From Chitinophaga pinensis (lineage in GTDB: Bacteria; Bacteroidota; Bacteroidia; Chitinophagales; Chitinophagaceae): a DNA stretch of 64,000 nt. The notes beneath the pieces were generated by a model, which saw nothing but the letters and a program-made list of their open reading frames with translations, was not told the origin of the DNA and did not search any database. The stretch spans positions 124,001 through 188,000 of the forward strand of contig NZ_VOHS01000007.1 of NCBI RefSeq assembly GCF_007896845.1, written 5' to 3'. Positions within the stretch are counted from its first letter, which is position 1, and the number at the start of each line of letters is the position of its first letter. Position numbers and translations under genes: made by a program. This document shows, one piece after another, positions 37,718 through 45,903 of the stretch.

Positions 37718-38167
37718 ATGATCAAAAAGGTGCTACGTAGCAGGAAATGTATACTTGTTGCAGATGATGACGCAGACGACAGAGAACTGATAAAAGTGGC
37801 CTTTGAAGAGAGCGGGGCAGACACTGAATTACGTTTTGTCGAGAATGGTGAAGAATTGATGTTTTATCTGAACAGGCAAGGTAAATATGCTGATGAGGAA
37901 AAATACCCATTCCCCAGCATTATTCTGCTTGACCTGAACATGCCACGCAAAGACGGTCGGGAAGCATTGCGCGAAATAAAGGAACACGCCAGCCTGAAAT
38001 GGTTACCCATCATTATTCTGACCACCTCCACAGAGGCAAAGGATATCTCTAAGTGTTACGAACTGGGGGTGAATAGTTATACCATCAAACCAGCCAATTT
38101 TTCTGATCTGGTAGCATTTACCCGCATGCTGCATACCTATTGGTTTACAGTTGTCCAGCTACCGTAG
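37718..38167 (+). CDS. Single-domain response regulator (Rcp1-like)
   Basis: A 149-aa stand-alone receiver domain without an output domain. The acidic pocket is VADDDADD (Asp16-18), the phosphorylation site Asp72 is in IILLDLNMPRKDG, the switch Thr lies in IILTTSTEA, and Lys124 is in YTIKPANF. This receiver type is the usual partner of phytochrome kinases. Here it heads an operon with haem oxygenase, a phytochrome and a large histidine kinase. A four-codon ORF (MKTG) at 37707 ends overlapping its ATG. Confidence 0.92.
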   Translation: MIKKVLRSRKCILVADDDADDRELIKVAFEESGADTELRFVENGEELMFYLNRQGKYADEEKYPFPSIILLDLNMPRKDGREALREIKEHASLKWLPIIILTTSTEAKDISKCYELGVNSYTIKPANFSDLVAFTRMLHTYWFTVVQLP

Positions 38168-38245
38168 AAATCTTTCCACACAGACTACACATATATTCAC
38201 CGTACTTTTAACTACTCGCGACAAACTTAATAACTGAGTATAATA

Positions 38246-38821
38246 ATGATCGAACTGTTAAGGGAACGTACGGGGAAACAACATCAGGAACTTGAGCGTG
38301 TACTGATTCCCAGCATAAAAGCTGTTAATACGCCTGAGGCGTATATCAAGCTGCTACAACTTTTTTATGGTTACTATTATCCGCTGGAACAGCATATTGC
38401 TGCACACATGGATCTCTCCTTTCCAGGCGGTTTTGAACGGCGGAGAAAGGCGTCCCTTTTACTGGATGATATAGCCGCTATCAGCGGAGCTCCTGCCACT
38501 ACACCACCCTGTTGCACAGATATACCGGAAATAAAAGACAATGCACAGGCGCTCGGCGCCATGTATGTACTTGAAGGGTCTACTCTGGGAGGACAGGTCA
38601 TCTGTCAGATACTCATGCGGAATCTGGCCGCTCCGGAATTGCCTAAAGCTCTCTCTTTCTTTAATGGTTACGGCCCTGACACCCAATCCTACTGGGATAC
38701 CTTCGTACACTATTTGCAGGGATACCACGGTGATGAAGCACAGCAGCAAAGAATGCTGGAGGCAGCAGCAGCCACCTTTGAGCAGTTTAAATTGTGGGCG
38801 CTTCAACAACAAGGACAGTAA
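38246..38821 (+). CDS. Biliverdin-producing haem oxygenase
   Basis: Opens haem to biliverdin, releasing iron and CO, in the cytoplasm. The product is 191 aa, the length of bacterial BphO/HemO enzymes. The haem-ligating His13 is in ERTGKQHQELE, and the distal helix motif appears as GAMYVLEGSTLGGQVICQIL near 108-127. The adjacent phytochrome needs biliverdin as chromophore, so this enzyme supplies it; it could also release iron from imported haem. The iron/haem-type promoter (site E) fits both roles. Confidence 0.92.
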   Translation: MIELLRERTGKQHQELERVLIPSIKAVNTPEAYIKLLQLFYGYYYPLEQHIAAHMDLSFPGGFERRRKASLLLDDIAAISGAPATTPPCCTDIPEIKDNAQALGAMYVLEGSTLGGQVICQILMRNLAAPELPKALSFFNGYGPDTQSYWDTFVHYLQGYHGDEAQQQRMLEAAAATFEQFKLWALQQQGQ

Positions 38822-38853
38822 CAATCAATCATTAACCCACTCAGACCCGAGAT

Positions 38854-40377
38854 ATGCAAAAAAGGAATTTTGATTCTACTTTTTGTGGAAGTGTACCCCT
38901 TCATCAGATTAACCTGATACAACCCTATGGTATGCTGCTGGTAATCCGGCAGGCAGACTATAAGATCGTGCAGGTCAGTGAAAATATCACCGTAGCCGTT
39001 GGCCGGCAGGCGCCGGAAATAGTGGATACACTGTTGTCAGATTATATTCCCGCCAGCCAGATGAAAGAGTTGCAGCGCAAACTGGATGAAGGGCTGGTGA
39101 ACAAATTACCTTTTACCCTGACCTTTACAGGTACAGATGGCCCTAAAGACTATCTGGCCATCACCCACCTCTCAGGGGAAGCTTTGATACTCGAAATAGA
39201 AGAACTCAGCCCAACAGGCGAGGAAAATTCTTTCATCAATATTTATCAGCAGCTGAAATATGCGATGGCCGCCATCAATGCGGCGCCGTCTGTTCAGGCT
39301 GCCTGTGAAACAGCTGCCAGACAGCTGAAAGCCTTGTCCGGATACGACAAGGTAATGGTATACCAGTTTGACAAAGACTGGAACGGTACTGTCATTGCTG
39401 AAGAACAGGAACCCGGTATGGAATCTTATCTGGGCCTCACCTTCCCCGCATCTGACATTCCTCGTCAGGCAAGAGCGATGTATCTGGATAATCCTTACCG
39501 CATGATCCCTAACAGGGAATATGTGCCCGTCAGCCTTTATCCGGTTATCAACCCTCTGACCAACGCTTTTACAGATCTCTCCGGATGTAACCTGCGCAGC
39601 GTACCCGCCGTACACCTGGAATACATGAAGAACATGGAAATTATGACCTCCATGTCCTGCCGTATCCTTAAAGACGGACAGTTATGGGGACTGTTCTCCT
39701 GTCACCACCGTACTGCCTATCAGTTACCTTATGAAGGCAGAGCACTGTTTGAACTGTTGTCAGATATTATCGCCGCACGTATACAGTCACTGTATTATAA
39801 AGAGCAAAGTGACGAATATACGAAACTACATGAAGTACATACCCGTCTCGTAGAACAGGTGTTTACCGGCAGCGATCTGACACAGGGTCTGCTGGGCCGG
39901 GAAACGAATGTCCTGCAACTGCTCAACGCTTCCGGCGCAGCTCTGATGCATAACAGACGGTTGGAAACGATTGGTAAAGTGCCCGGCAAAAATGAACTGA
40001 AAGACCTGTTTCTCTGGCTGCAAAGTACTTCCTCCGGTCAGGTGTTTCAGGAACTGAATCTGCCGGGGACCTACGAACCTGCTATACAATATGCAGAAAT
40101 TGCCAGCGGTATACTGGTGATTCCCGTTCAACCCAATAAAGGAGAATACCTTGTGGCTTTCCGCCCGGAGGTGATTCAGGAAGTGAACTGGGGTGGAAAC
40201 CCCAATGAAGCAGTACGCTTCGAAAGAGATAATATACAATACCATCCCCGGAACTCGTTTAGTATCTGGCAGCAGACAGTCCGCAATACCGCCCTCTCGT
40301 GGAAACAAACCGAGATGCAGATGGCAGGACTGCTCCGGAACTTTATCCTTGAATTTATTGTAAGAAGCCTGGATTAA
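38854..40377 (+). CDS. Bacteriophytochrome photosensory core (PAS-GAF-PHY) without output domain
   Basis: A red/far-red photoreceptor of 507 aa that binds biliverdin. The chromophore Cys11 is in the N-terminal segment CGSVPLHQINLIQPYG. A PAS domain covers about 15-120. The GAF domain covers about 140-310, with FPASDIPRQARAMYLDNPYR (PASDIP motif) and CHHRTAYQLPYE. The PHY domain runs from about 320 to 507, with tongue motifs VNWGGNP and PRNSFSIW. The chain ends just after PHY: no histidine kinase or other effector domain. It must signal through a partner, and the kinase encoded 52 bases downstream is the obvious candidate. Confidence 0.92.
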   Translation: MQKRNFDSTFCGSVPLHQINLIQPYGMLLVIRQADYKIVQVSENITVAVGRQAPEIVDTLLSDYIPASQMKELQRKLDEGLVNKLPFTLTFTGTDGPKDYLAITHLSGEALILEIEELSPTGEENSFINIYQQLKYAMAAINAAPSVQAACETAARQLKALSGYDKVMVYQFDKDWNGTVIAEEQEPGMESYLGLTFPASDIPRQARAMYLDNPYRMIPNREYVPVSLYPVINPLTNAFTDLSGCNLRSVPAVHLEYMKNMEIMTSMSCRILKDGQLWGLFSCHHRTAYQLPYEGRALFELLSDIIAARIQSLYYKEQSDEYTKLHEVHTRLVEQVFTGSDLTQGLLGRETNVLQLLNASGAALMHNRRLETIGKVPGKNELKDLFLWLQSTSSGQVFQELNLPGTYEPAIQYAEIASGILVIPVQPNKGEYLVAFRPEVIQEVNWGGNPNEAVRFERDNIQYHPRNSFSIWQQTVRNTALSWKQTEMQMAGLLRNFILEFIVRSLD

Positions 40378-40429
40378 GTGTACCCCGACGCATGAATTGG
40401 TATGAAAATGGTTATTTCGTAAATATTGA

Positions 40430-43400
40430 ATGAAGAAAGCGAACTACATAGTAGCTATAGGAGCCTCTGCAGGTGGACTGGAAGCCATCCATGAATTCTT
40501 TGATAACATGCCGGAATACGGCAATCTGTCATTTGTTATTATTCAGCACCTGTCTCCTGATTATAAAAGTCTGCTGGTGGAACTGGTTTCCAAGCACACT
40601 AACATGAAAGTGAGAGAGGTGGAAGAAGATATGGGCGTGGAGAGTGACTGCGTATACGTCATTCCCAACAACAAAGAGATCATCGTTGAGCAGGGACGTC
40701 TCAGATTGGTACAAAAGCCAACTGAGAAAGCCCCCAATACTGCTATTGATACCTTTCTTTTTTCCCTTGCAAAAGATAAAGGCCGTCAGGCTATCTGCAT
40801 CATCCTCTCCGGCACAGGCACAGATGGTACCAAAGGTGCCGCCGCTGTAAAAAAGGCCGGTGGTATGGTCATGGTACAGGATCCGGAAACCGCCAAGTTT
40901 GACGGAATGCCCCGTAGTGTGATCGGTTCTGAAAACATGGATTATATTCTGGCCCCTGAATTTATGCCGGGAGAGATCTATAATTATATTCAGGACATGC
41001 CGGTACAGGTCTTCAATGGTAAGATCGATGAGGAACTGCTGACAGAGGTATTTCAGCTGGTAAGAGAACATAGCGGACAGGATTTTCATCATTACAAACC
41101 GCCTACTATTACGCGCCGTATCGCAAAGCGAATGGCGCAGTTCAATATAAAATCACTTGAAGAGTATCTGCAGTTACTACGCTCCAGCGAAGAGGAAAGT
41201 AAGGCACTCGCTAAAGATTTCCTGATTGGTGTTACCCGCTTTTTCAGAGATAAATCCGCTTTCGATATATTGAAAGAACAGGTGATCAGCAAACTGATAG
41301 ACGAGAAAGAAGAAGGGGCTATTCTGAAAATATGGGTGACCGCCTGTAGTACCGGAGAAGAAGCGTATTCGCTGGCTATGTTGCTGGACCAATGCCTGCA
41401 GGAAAAGAATAAATGGCTGGACGTAAAAATCTTCGCCACAGATATTGACAGTAATGCTGTCGAATTTGCTGCCAAAGGAGTATATCCTTCTTCAGTGGTA
41501 AAAGAAGTAGAGCCATTGCTGCTCAAAAAATACTTCATAAAAGAAGATAAGAAATACCAGATCGCACCACGCCTGCGTAAGCAGATCGTGTTTGCACGTC
41601 ATAATATTTTAAAGGATCCTCCTTTTATAAAGAATGACCTCGTTACCTGTCGCAACATGCTCATTTACATGGAAAATGTGTTACAAAGACAGGTACTGTC
41701 CTCTTTACATTTCGCCCTGAATACAGGGGGCATTCTCTTTCTGGGACCGAGTGAATCAGCTTCCCTGATCCGCGGCGGACTGGAAGAACTAAGCCAGAAA
41801 TGGAAAATTTACCGCAAAACAGACAGCTCCCGCTCTCCTTTACCGGAGAATCTTTATAGTCCGCTGGAATACATCCGGCAGACCCGCGAAGTACGCGCAA
41901 TTGGAAATAGTCGCGTCACAGCGGATAAGAAAAGCACCAATCTGCTGGAAGATTTCCGCGAAGTGATGGCAGAAGATTTCGGCTATGCCGCCGTGTATAT
42001 CGATAAGGCATACGAGATCCATGAGGCTCTGGGGAATTATAAAAAGTTTCTCTCCCTGCCGGAAAAACGACTGAATCTGAACCTGCTGAAGATGGTGCCC
42101 GGCGACCTTTCTATGGCGCTGAATATCGCTTTGAGACAGGCATGGACCACCGAGAAGAAGTCGATGGTGAAAGGGGTAAAAGTCACTACGCCGGAAGGCG
42201 TGCGGGTGGTGAACATCATGATCAAGCCCGGTACAGGTAACATGCAGTACACCATGGTGGTGTTCAATGAAGATGTGGAAAGAGCCAATATTACCGGAGA
42301 AACACCTGATACGCATGCACAGCCAGCAGATATAAAAGAACATATTATGTCTTTGGAGGCGGAACTGGGCGAAACCCGCACCAACCTCCAGATGGCAATA
42401 GAAGGATTGGAGACCTCTAATGAGGAATTACAATCCAGTAACGAAGAACTGCTCTCTGCCAATGAGGAATTGCAATCCAGTAATGAGGAGCTGCAATCAC
42501 TCAACGAAGAACTGCATACCCTCAATACCGAACATCAGCTTAAGATCAAGGAACTGGTAGAACTGAATGACGACATGGATAACTACTTCCGTAGTACGGA
42601 CATCGGACAGGTGTTCGTAGATGGGAATATGCGTATCCGTAAATTCAATCAGGCGGCCATAAAAATGATCAACCTGATTCCTTCTGATGTAGGACGTCCG
42701 ATCAATCATATCTCTACCAATATCCAGCAGGATAGTATGATAGATGATATTCATCTGGTGATCCGGACCAAGCGCATTGTAGAGAAAGAGATGGTGCTGA
42801 GCAATGGCAATATGCACCTGATGAAGATATTACCCTATATCCGTCAGGATAAACAGACGGATGGTGTAGTGATCACTTTTGTGGATATTACAATGATCAA
42901 GGAATTGGATATGCTGCTGAAAGGCGTATTCAATGCCAGTACAAACGTCATTCTCGCATTTAAACCGGTAAGGAATGATGTGGGTGTCGTTACAGACTTC
43001 CGGTTGGTGGCAGCAAACAGTGAAGGGTTACGTTTCCTTGGTAAAGATGTGACTTCACAGAAACATCCATCCATGAAGCAGACCATGTCATTATTGCTGG
43101 ACCACGGATTGTTTGAAAAGTATATACAGGTTGTAGACCACGGAGCCGTCCTGCACGCTGAATTCCATCTGGAACGCAAACAACAGGACTATTGGTATGA
43201 GATGTCAGGTGTAAAAACACAGGATGGCAACATGGTGATCACCTGTTCCGATGTGACTGAAAAGAAAGACGCGGAAGACCGCTTACGCAGAAACTATAAT
43301 GAACTGGTACAGGCCAGAGAAAGTCTGCGTAACCTGAACTCCGAGCTGGAATATAAAGTACTGGAAAGAACACGTGAACTCACAATGAGTGAAGAGCGTT

Positions 43401-44929
43401 TCCGGTTGGTATCAAAAGCGACCAATGATACGGTATGGGATTGGAATCTGACCAACAATACCGTATGGTGGAGCGATAACTTTTATTCCGCATATGGTTA
43501 TCAGAAAGAAGGGACTAACAATCGTACATTCTGGCAGGAGAACATTCATCCTGAAGACCGTGAACGCGTAAAAAACAGTATTTCCCGGGCTATCAATACG
43601 AAACAGAGTCAGTGGACGGAAGGTTACAGAATGCGCCGTGAAAACGGTACCTATGCCTTTGTACTGGACCGCGGTTACCTGTTAGTAGACGAATATGCCA
43701 CGCCTTACCGTATGCTGGGCTCATTGATGGATGTGACCAACCTGCGACAGGCTGAGCGACAGGCACTGGCTAACAAGCAGGAAAAACTCTTCATCGCGGA
43801 ATCTATTCCATTAATACTCTGGACAGCGGAACCAGATGGTGTTGTAAATTTTGTCAATGAACAGTTTAGCACTTATACCGGTAAGTCTCTGCAGGAACTA
43901 CAGCAGCAGGGATGGGAGAGTGTGATTCATAAAGACGAAATAAAAGCATGGAAGAATGCGCTGGAGCGTGCAGTTAAAATGAAAGAAGACTTTTCCATGG
44001 AAATACGTCTCAGCAATCAGGAAGGGAATTTCCACTGGTTCCTGCATCGTACCCGTGTGCAAAAGGATGCCGACGGCAGATCGACTGCCCTTGTAGGCAC
44101 CAGTACGGATATTCATGAGCAGAAAATGGCAGCGGAGATCATGGAACAGCGTATTGAAGAACGCACGCTCGCCTTAAAACGCGCTAACGAAGATCTGGAA
44201 TCCAGCAACGCTGAACTACAACAGTATGCTTTTGTCGCCTCTCATGACCTGAAAGAACCACTCCGGAAGATCCATATGTTTGGTAACATGTTGAAAGACA
44301 GGTATCAGGCAAGTATGGAAGATAAAGCACGCGACTATCTGAGCCGCATTATCGGCTCTTCCGCACGTATGGCCAGCCTGATAGATGACCTGCTGCGCTT
44401 CTCCCGTTTGTCACAGGCCAGCTTCTTCGAACAGGCCGATCTGAAAGTCATCATTAACGAGATACTATCTGATCTTGAGATACTTATACAGGAAAAGAAT
44501 GCCCGCGTAACGGTATCGGCTATGCCGGTGATAGAAGCAGTACCCGGCCAGTTACGTCAGGTGTTCCAGAACCTGTTGAGCAATGCCTTTAAATTCTCCC
44601 GCAAAGATATTCAGCCGGTTATCAACATCACGGCGACCCGTATTAAAGAGAAAAAGTTTGATAGTCCGCAGGAAACAGACGGACCTTTTGTATGTATCTC
44701 TATCACAGACAATGGGATAGGGTTTGATGAAAAATACCTTGACAAAATATTTGTGCTCTTTCAGCGTTTGCATACGAAAGACAAATATGAAGGGACCGGT
44801 ATCGGACTGGCCGTCACCCGCAAGATCATTGATAAGCATAATGGCCTGATCACCGCACATAGCCGTGAAAAAGAAGGCGCTACGTTTAGCATTATCCTGC
44901 CTGTGAAACAAGACCAGCGAGCCGGTTAG
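40430..44929 (+). CDS. CheB-CheR-PAS-histidine kinase fusion protein
   Basis: A 1499-aa cytoplasmic signalling protein. A CheB methylesterase domain lies at about 5-190 (Ser13 in AIGASAGG, His40 in IIQHLSPDY, Asp in LSGTGTDGTKG). A CheR methyltransferase follows at about 205-480 (FLIGVTRFFRD, WVTACSTGEEAYSLAMLL). A heptad linker with repeated SSNEEL units lies near 645-710, then about four PAS domains. HisKA has His1272 in ASHDLKEPLRK, and the HATPase includes NLLSNAFKFS, DNGIGFDEKY and GTGIGLAVT. No receiver domain is present; the one in the first gene of the operon may receive the phosphate. No chemoreceptor gene is nearby, so the methylation target is unknown. Confidence 0.93.
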   Translation: MKKANYIVAIGASAGGLEAIHEFFDNMPEYGNLSFVIIQHLSPDYKSLLVELVSKHTNMKVREVEEDMGVESDCVYVIPNNKEIIVEQGRLRLVQKPTEKAPNTAIDTFLFSLAKDKGRQAICIILSGTGTDGTKGAAAVKKAGGMVMVQDPETAKFDGMPRSVIGSENMDYILAPEFMPGEIYNYIQDMPVQVFNGKIDEELLTEVFQLVREHSGQDFHHYKPPTITRRIAKRMAQFNIKSLEEYLQLLRSSEEESKALAKDFLIGVTRFFRDKSAFDILKEQVISKLIDEKEEGAILKIWVTACSTGEEAYSLAMLLDQCLQEKNKWLDVKIFATDIDSNAVEFAAKGVYPSSVVKEVEPLLLKKYFIKEDKKYQIAPRLRKQIVFARHNILKDPPFIKNDLVTCRNMLIYMENVLQRQVLSSLHFALNTGGILFLGPSESASLIRGGLEELSQKWKIYRKTDSSRSPLPENLYSPLEYIRQTREVRAIGNSRVTADKKSTNLLEDFREVMAEDFGYAAVYIDKAYEIHEALGNYKKFLSLPEKRLNLNLLKMVPGDLSMALNIALRQAWTTEKKSMVKGVKVTTPEGVRVVNIMIKPGTGNMQYTMVVFNEDVERANITGETPDTHAQPADIKEHIMSLEAELGETRTNLQMAIEGLETSNEELQSSNEELLSANEELQSSNEELQSLNEELHTLNTEHQLKIKELVELNDDMDNYFRSTDIGQVFVDGNMRIRKFNQAAIKMINLIPSDVGRPINHISTNIQQDSMIDDIHLVIRTKRIVEKEMVLSNGNMHLMKILPYIRQDKQTDGVVITFVDITMIKELDMLLKGVFNASTNVILAFKPVRNDVGVVTDFRLVAANSEGLRFLGKDVTSQKHPSMKQTMSLLLDHGLFEKYIQVVDHGAVLHAEFHLERKQQDYWYEMSGVKTQDGNMVITCSDVTEKKDAEDRLRRNYNELVQARESLRNLNSELEYKVLERTRELTMSEERFRLVSKATNDTVWDWNLTNNTVWWSDNFYSAYGYQKEGTNNRTFWQENIHPEDRERVKNSISRAINTKQSQWTEGYRMRRENGTYAFVLDRGYLLVDEYATPYRMLGSLMDVTNLRQAERQALANKQEKLFIAESIPLILWTAEPDGVVNFVNEQFSTYTGKSLQELQQQGWESVIHKDEIKAWKNALERAVKMKEDFSMEIRLSNQEGNFHWFLHRTRVQKDADGRSTALVGTSTDIHEQKMAAEIMEQRIEERTLALKRANEDLESSNAELQQYAFVASHDLKEPLRKIHMFGNMLKDRYQASMEDKARDYLSRIIGSSARMASLIDDLLRFSRLSQASFFEQADLKVIINEILSDLEILIQEKNARVTVSAMPVIEAVPGQLRQVFQNLLSNAFKFSRKDIQPVINITATRIKEKKFDSPQETDGPFVCISITDNGIGFDEKYLDKIFVLFQRLHTKDKYEGTGIGLAVTRKIIDKHNGLITAHSREKEGATFSIILPVKQDQRAG

Positions 44930-45005
44930 GGACATTTATCATAAAAAAATATATATAAAAGGAATAGTCGTAAATTGGGCGGCTATTTCAAACTAATACC
45001 TAGCC

Positions 45006-45821
45006 ATGACAAAAAGAGTATTATCCGTATTATGCGGCATTGTTGCTTTCTCATCTGCTTTCGCTCAAAACAAGAACCTTGTAGGTGTAGCATCTTTCAA
45101 AAGTAGTGGAAGGACTGAATACGTAACGGCTATACAGGATGCTGTATACGATGCTACGTTGAAAGTGAGAGGTTTTTCTTTGATGGGAAAAGACAAGCTG
45201 GAGCAAATTAAGACAGGAGTAGGACAGGCAGATCAGGATGCAGGCGCCATTGCACAGGCGAAATCACTGGGTGCTCAATACATTGTAACCGGTAACATAT
45301 TGAAAGCCAACGTAGAAACAAAGCCATCCGATCTCCCGCTGGGAATTACCAATACAACTACCGCTGAACTGTTATTTGATGTCGCTGTTGTAGACGTCAA
45401 TAGTGGTGAGGAAGTGGCTTCCACCAGATTTACAGCCGCTACCAAAGGCAAACGCGCCTTTGAGGATGCCATGAAAGAACTGACGCCCGGTATCGATAAA
45501 TTCATTCGTGAAAACCTGAAGAATGCAGTTTCTATTGCACAGATAGAGGAAAAAAACAGCATTGGTGAAGCTATCCGTGTATTGATCGTAGCAGGTAGCC
45601 TCGCTGGTCTGAAAGAACACGATGAATTCCGTGTATACGAAATCACCGACCTCACCGTAGATGGTAAAAAAATGCACAGAAAGAAAACCCTTGGTAAAAT
45701 TGCCGTAGCAAAAGTGGAAGATGAAAACTTCTCTGTTTGTCTGGTAAAAGAGGGTGGTGCTGATATTGCAAAGAAAGTAGAAGCGGGTGCAAAGATCAAA
45801 TGTGAAATTGTAAACGAATAA
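45006..45821 (+). CDS. CsgG/LpoB-like secreted protein
   Basis: A 271-aa protein with a signal peptide ending SSAFAQ. The N-terminal domain (about 22-170) has the CsgG/LpoB nucleotide-like fold pattern: LVGVASFKSSGRTEYVTAIQ near 25-44, then GAQYIVTGNILKANVET and LLFDVAVVDVNSGEEVASTR near 124-143. The C-terminal part (about 185-271) is beta-rich and may be an OB-like FlgT-type domain. There is no lipobox Cys. The role in the envelope is not known. A terminator follows. Confidence 0.72.
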   Translation: MTKRVLSVLCGIVAFSSAFAQNKNLVGVASFKSSGRTEYVTAIQDAVYDATLKVRGFSLMGKDKLEQIKTGVGQADQDAGAIAQAKSLGAQYIVTGNILKANVETKPSDLPLGITNTTTAELLFDVAVVDVNSGEEVASTRFTAATKGKRAFEDAMKELTPGIDKFIRENLKNAVSIAQIEEKNSIGEAIRVLIVAGSLAGLKEHDEFRVYEITDLTVDGKKMHRKKTLGKIAVAKVEDENFSVCLVKEGGADIAKKVEAGAKIKCEIVNE

Positions 45822-45841
45822 TCAGATTCGTATAAAAATAC

Positions 45842-45877
45842 AAAGGGCTGCGAGATCATAGATCTGCAGCCCTTTTT
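45842..45877 (+). terminator. Terminator between convergent genes
   Basis: AAAGGGCTGC (45842-45851) pairs with GCAGCCCTTT (45866-45875), extended inside by AGATC/GATCT with one bulged G. A T6 run follows on the plus strand. Confidence 0.88.
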
Positions 45878-45903
45878 TGTTGACCGTTGCTTATCGTTGT
45901 TCC

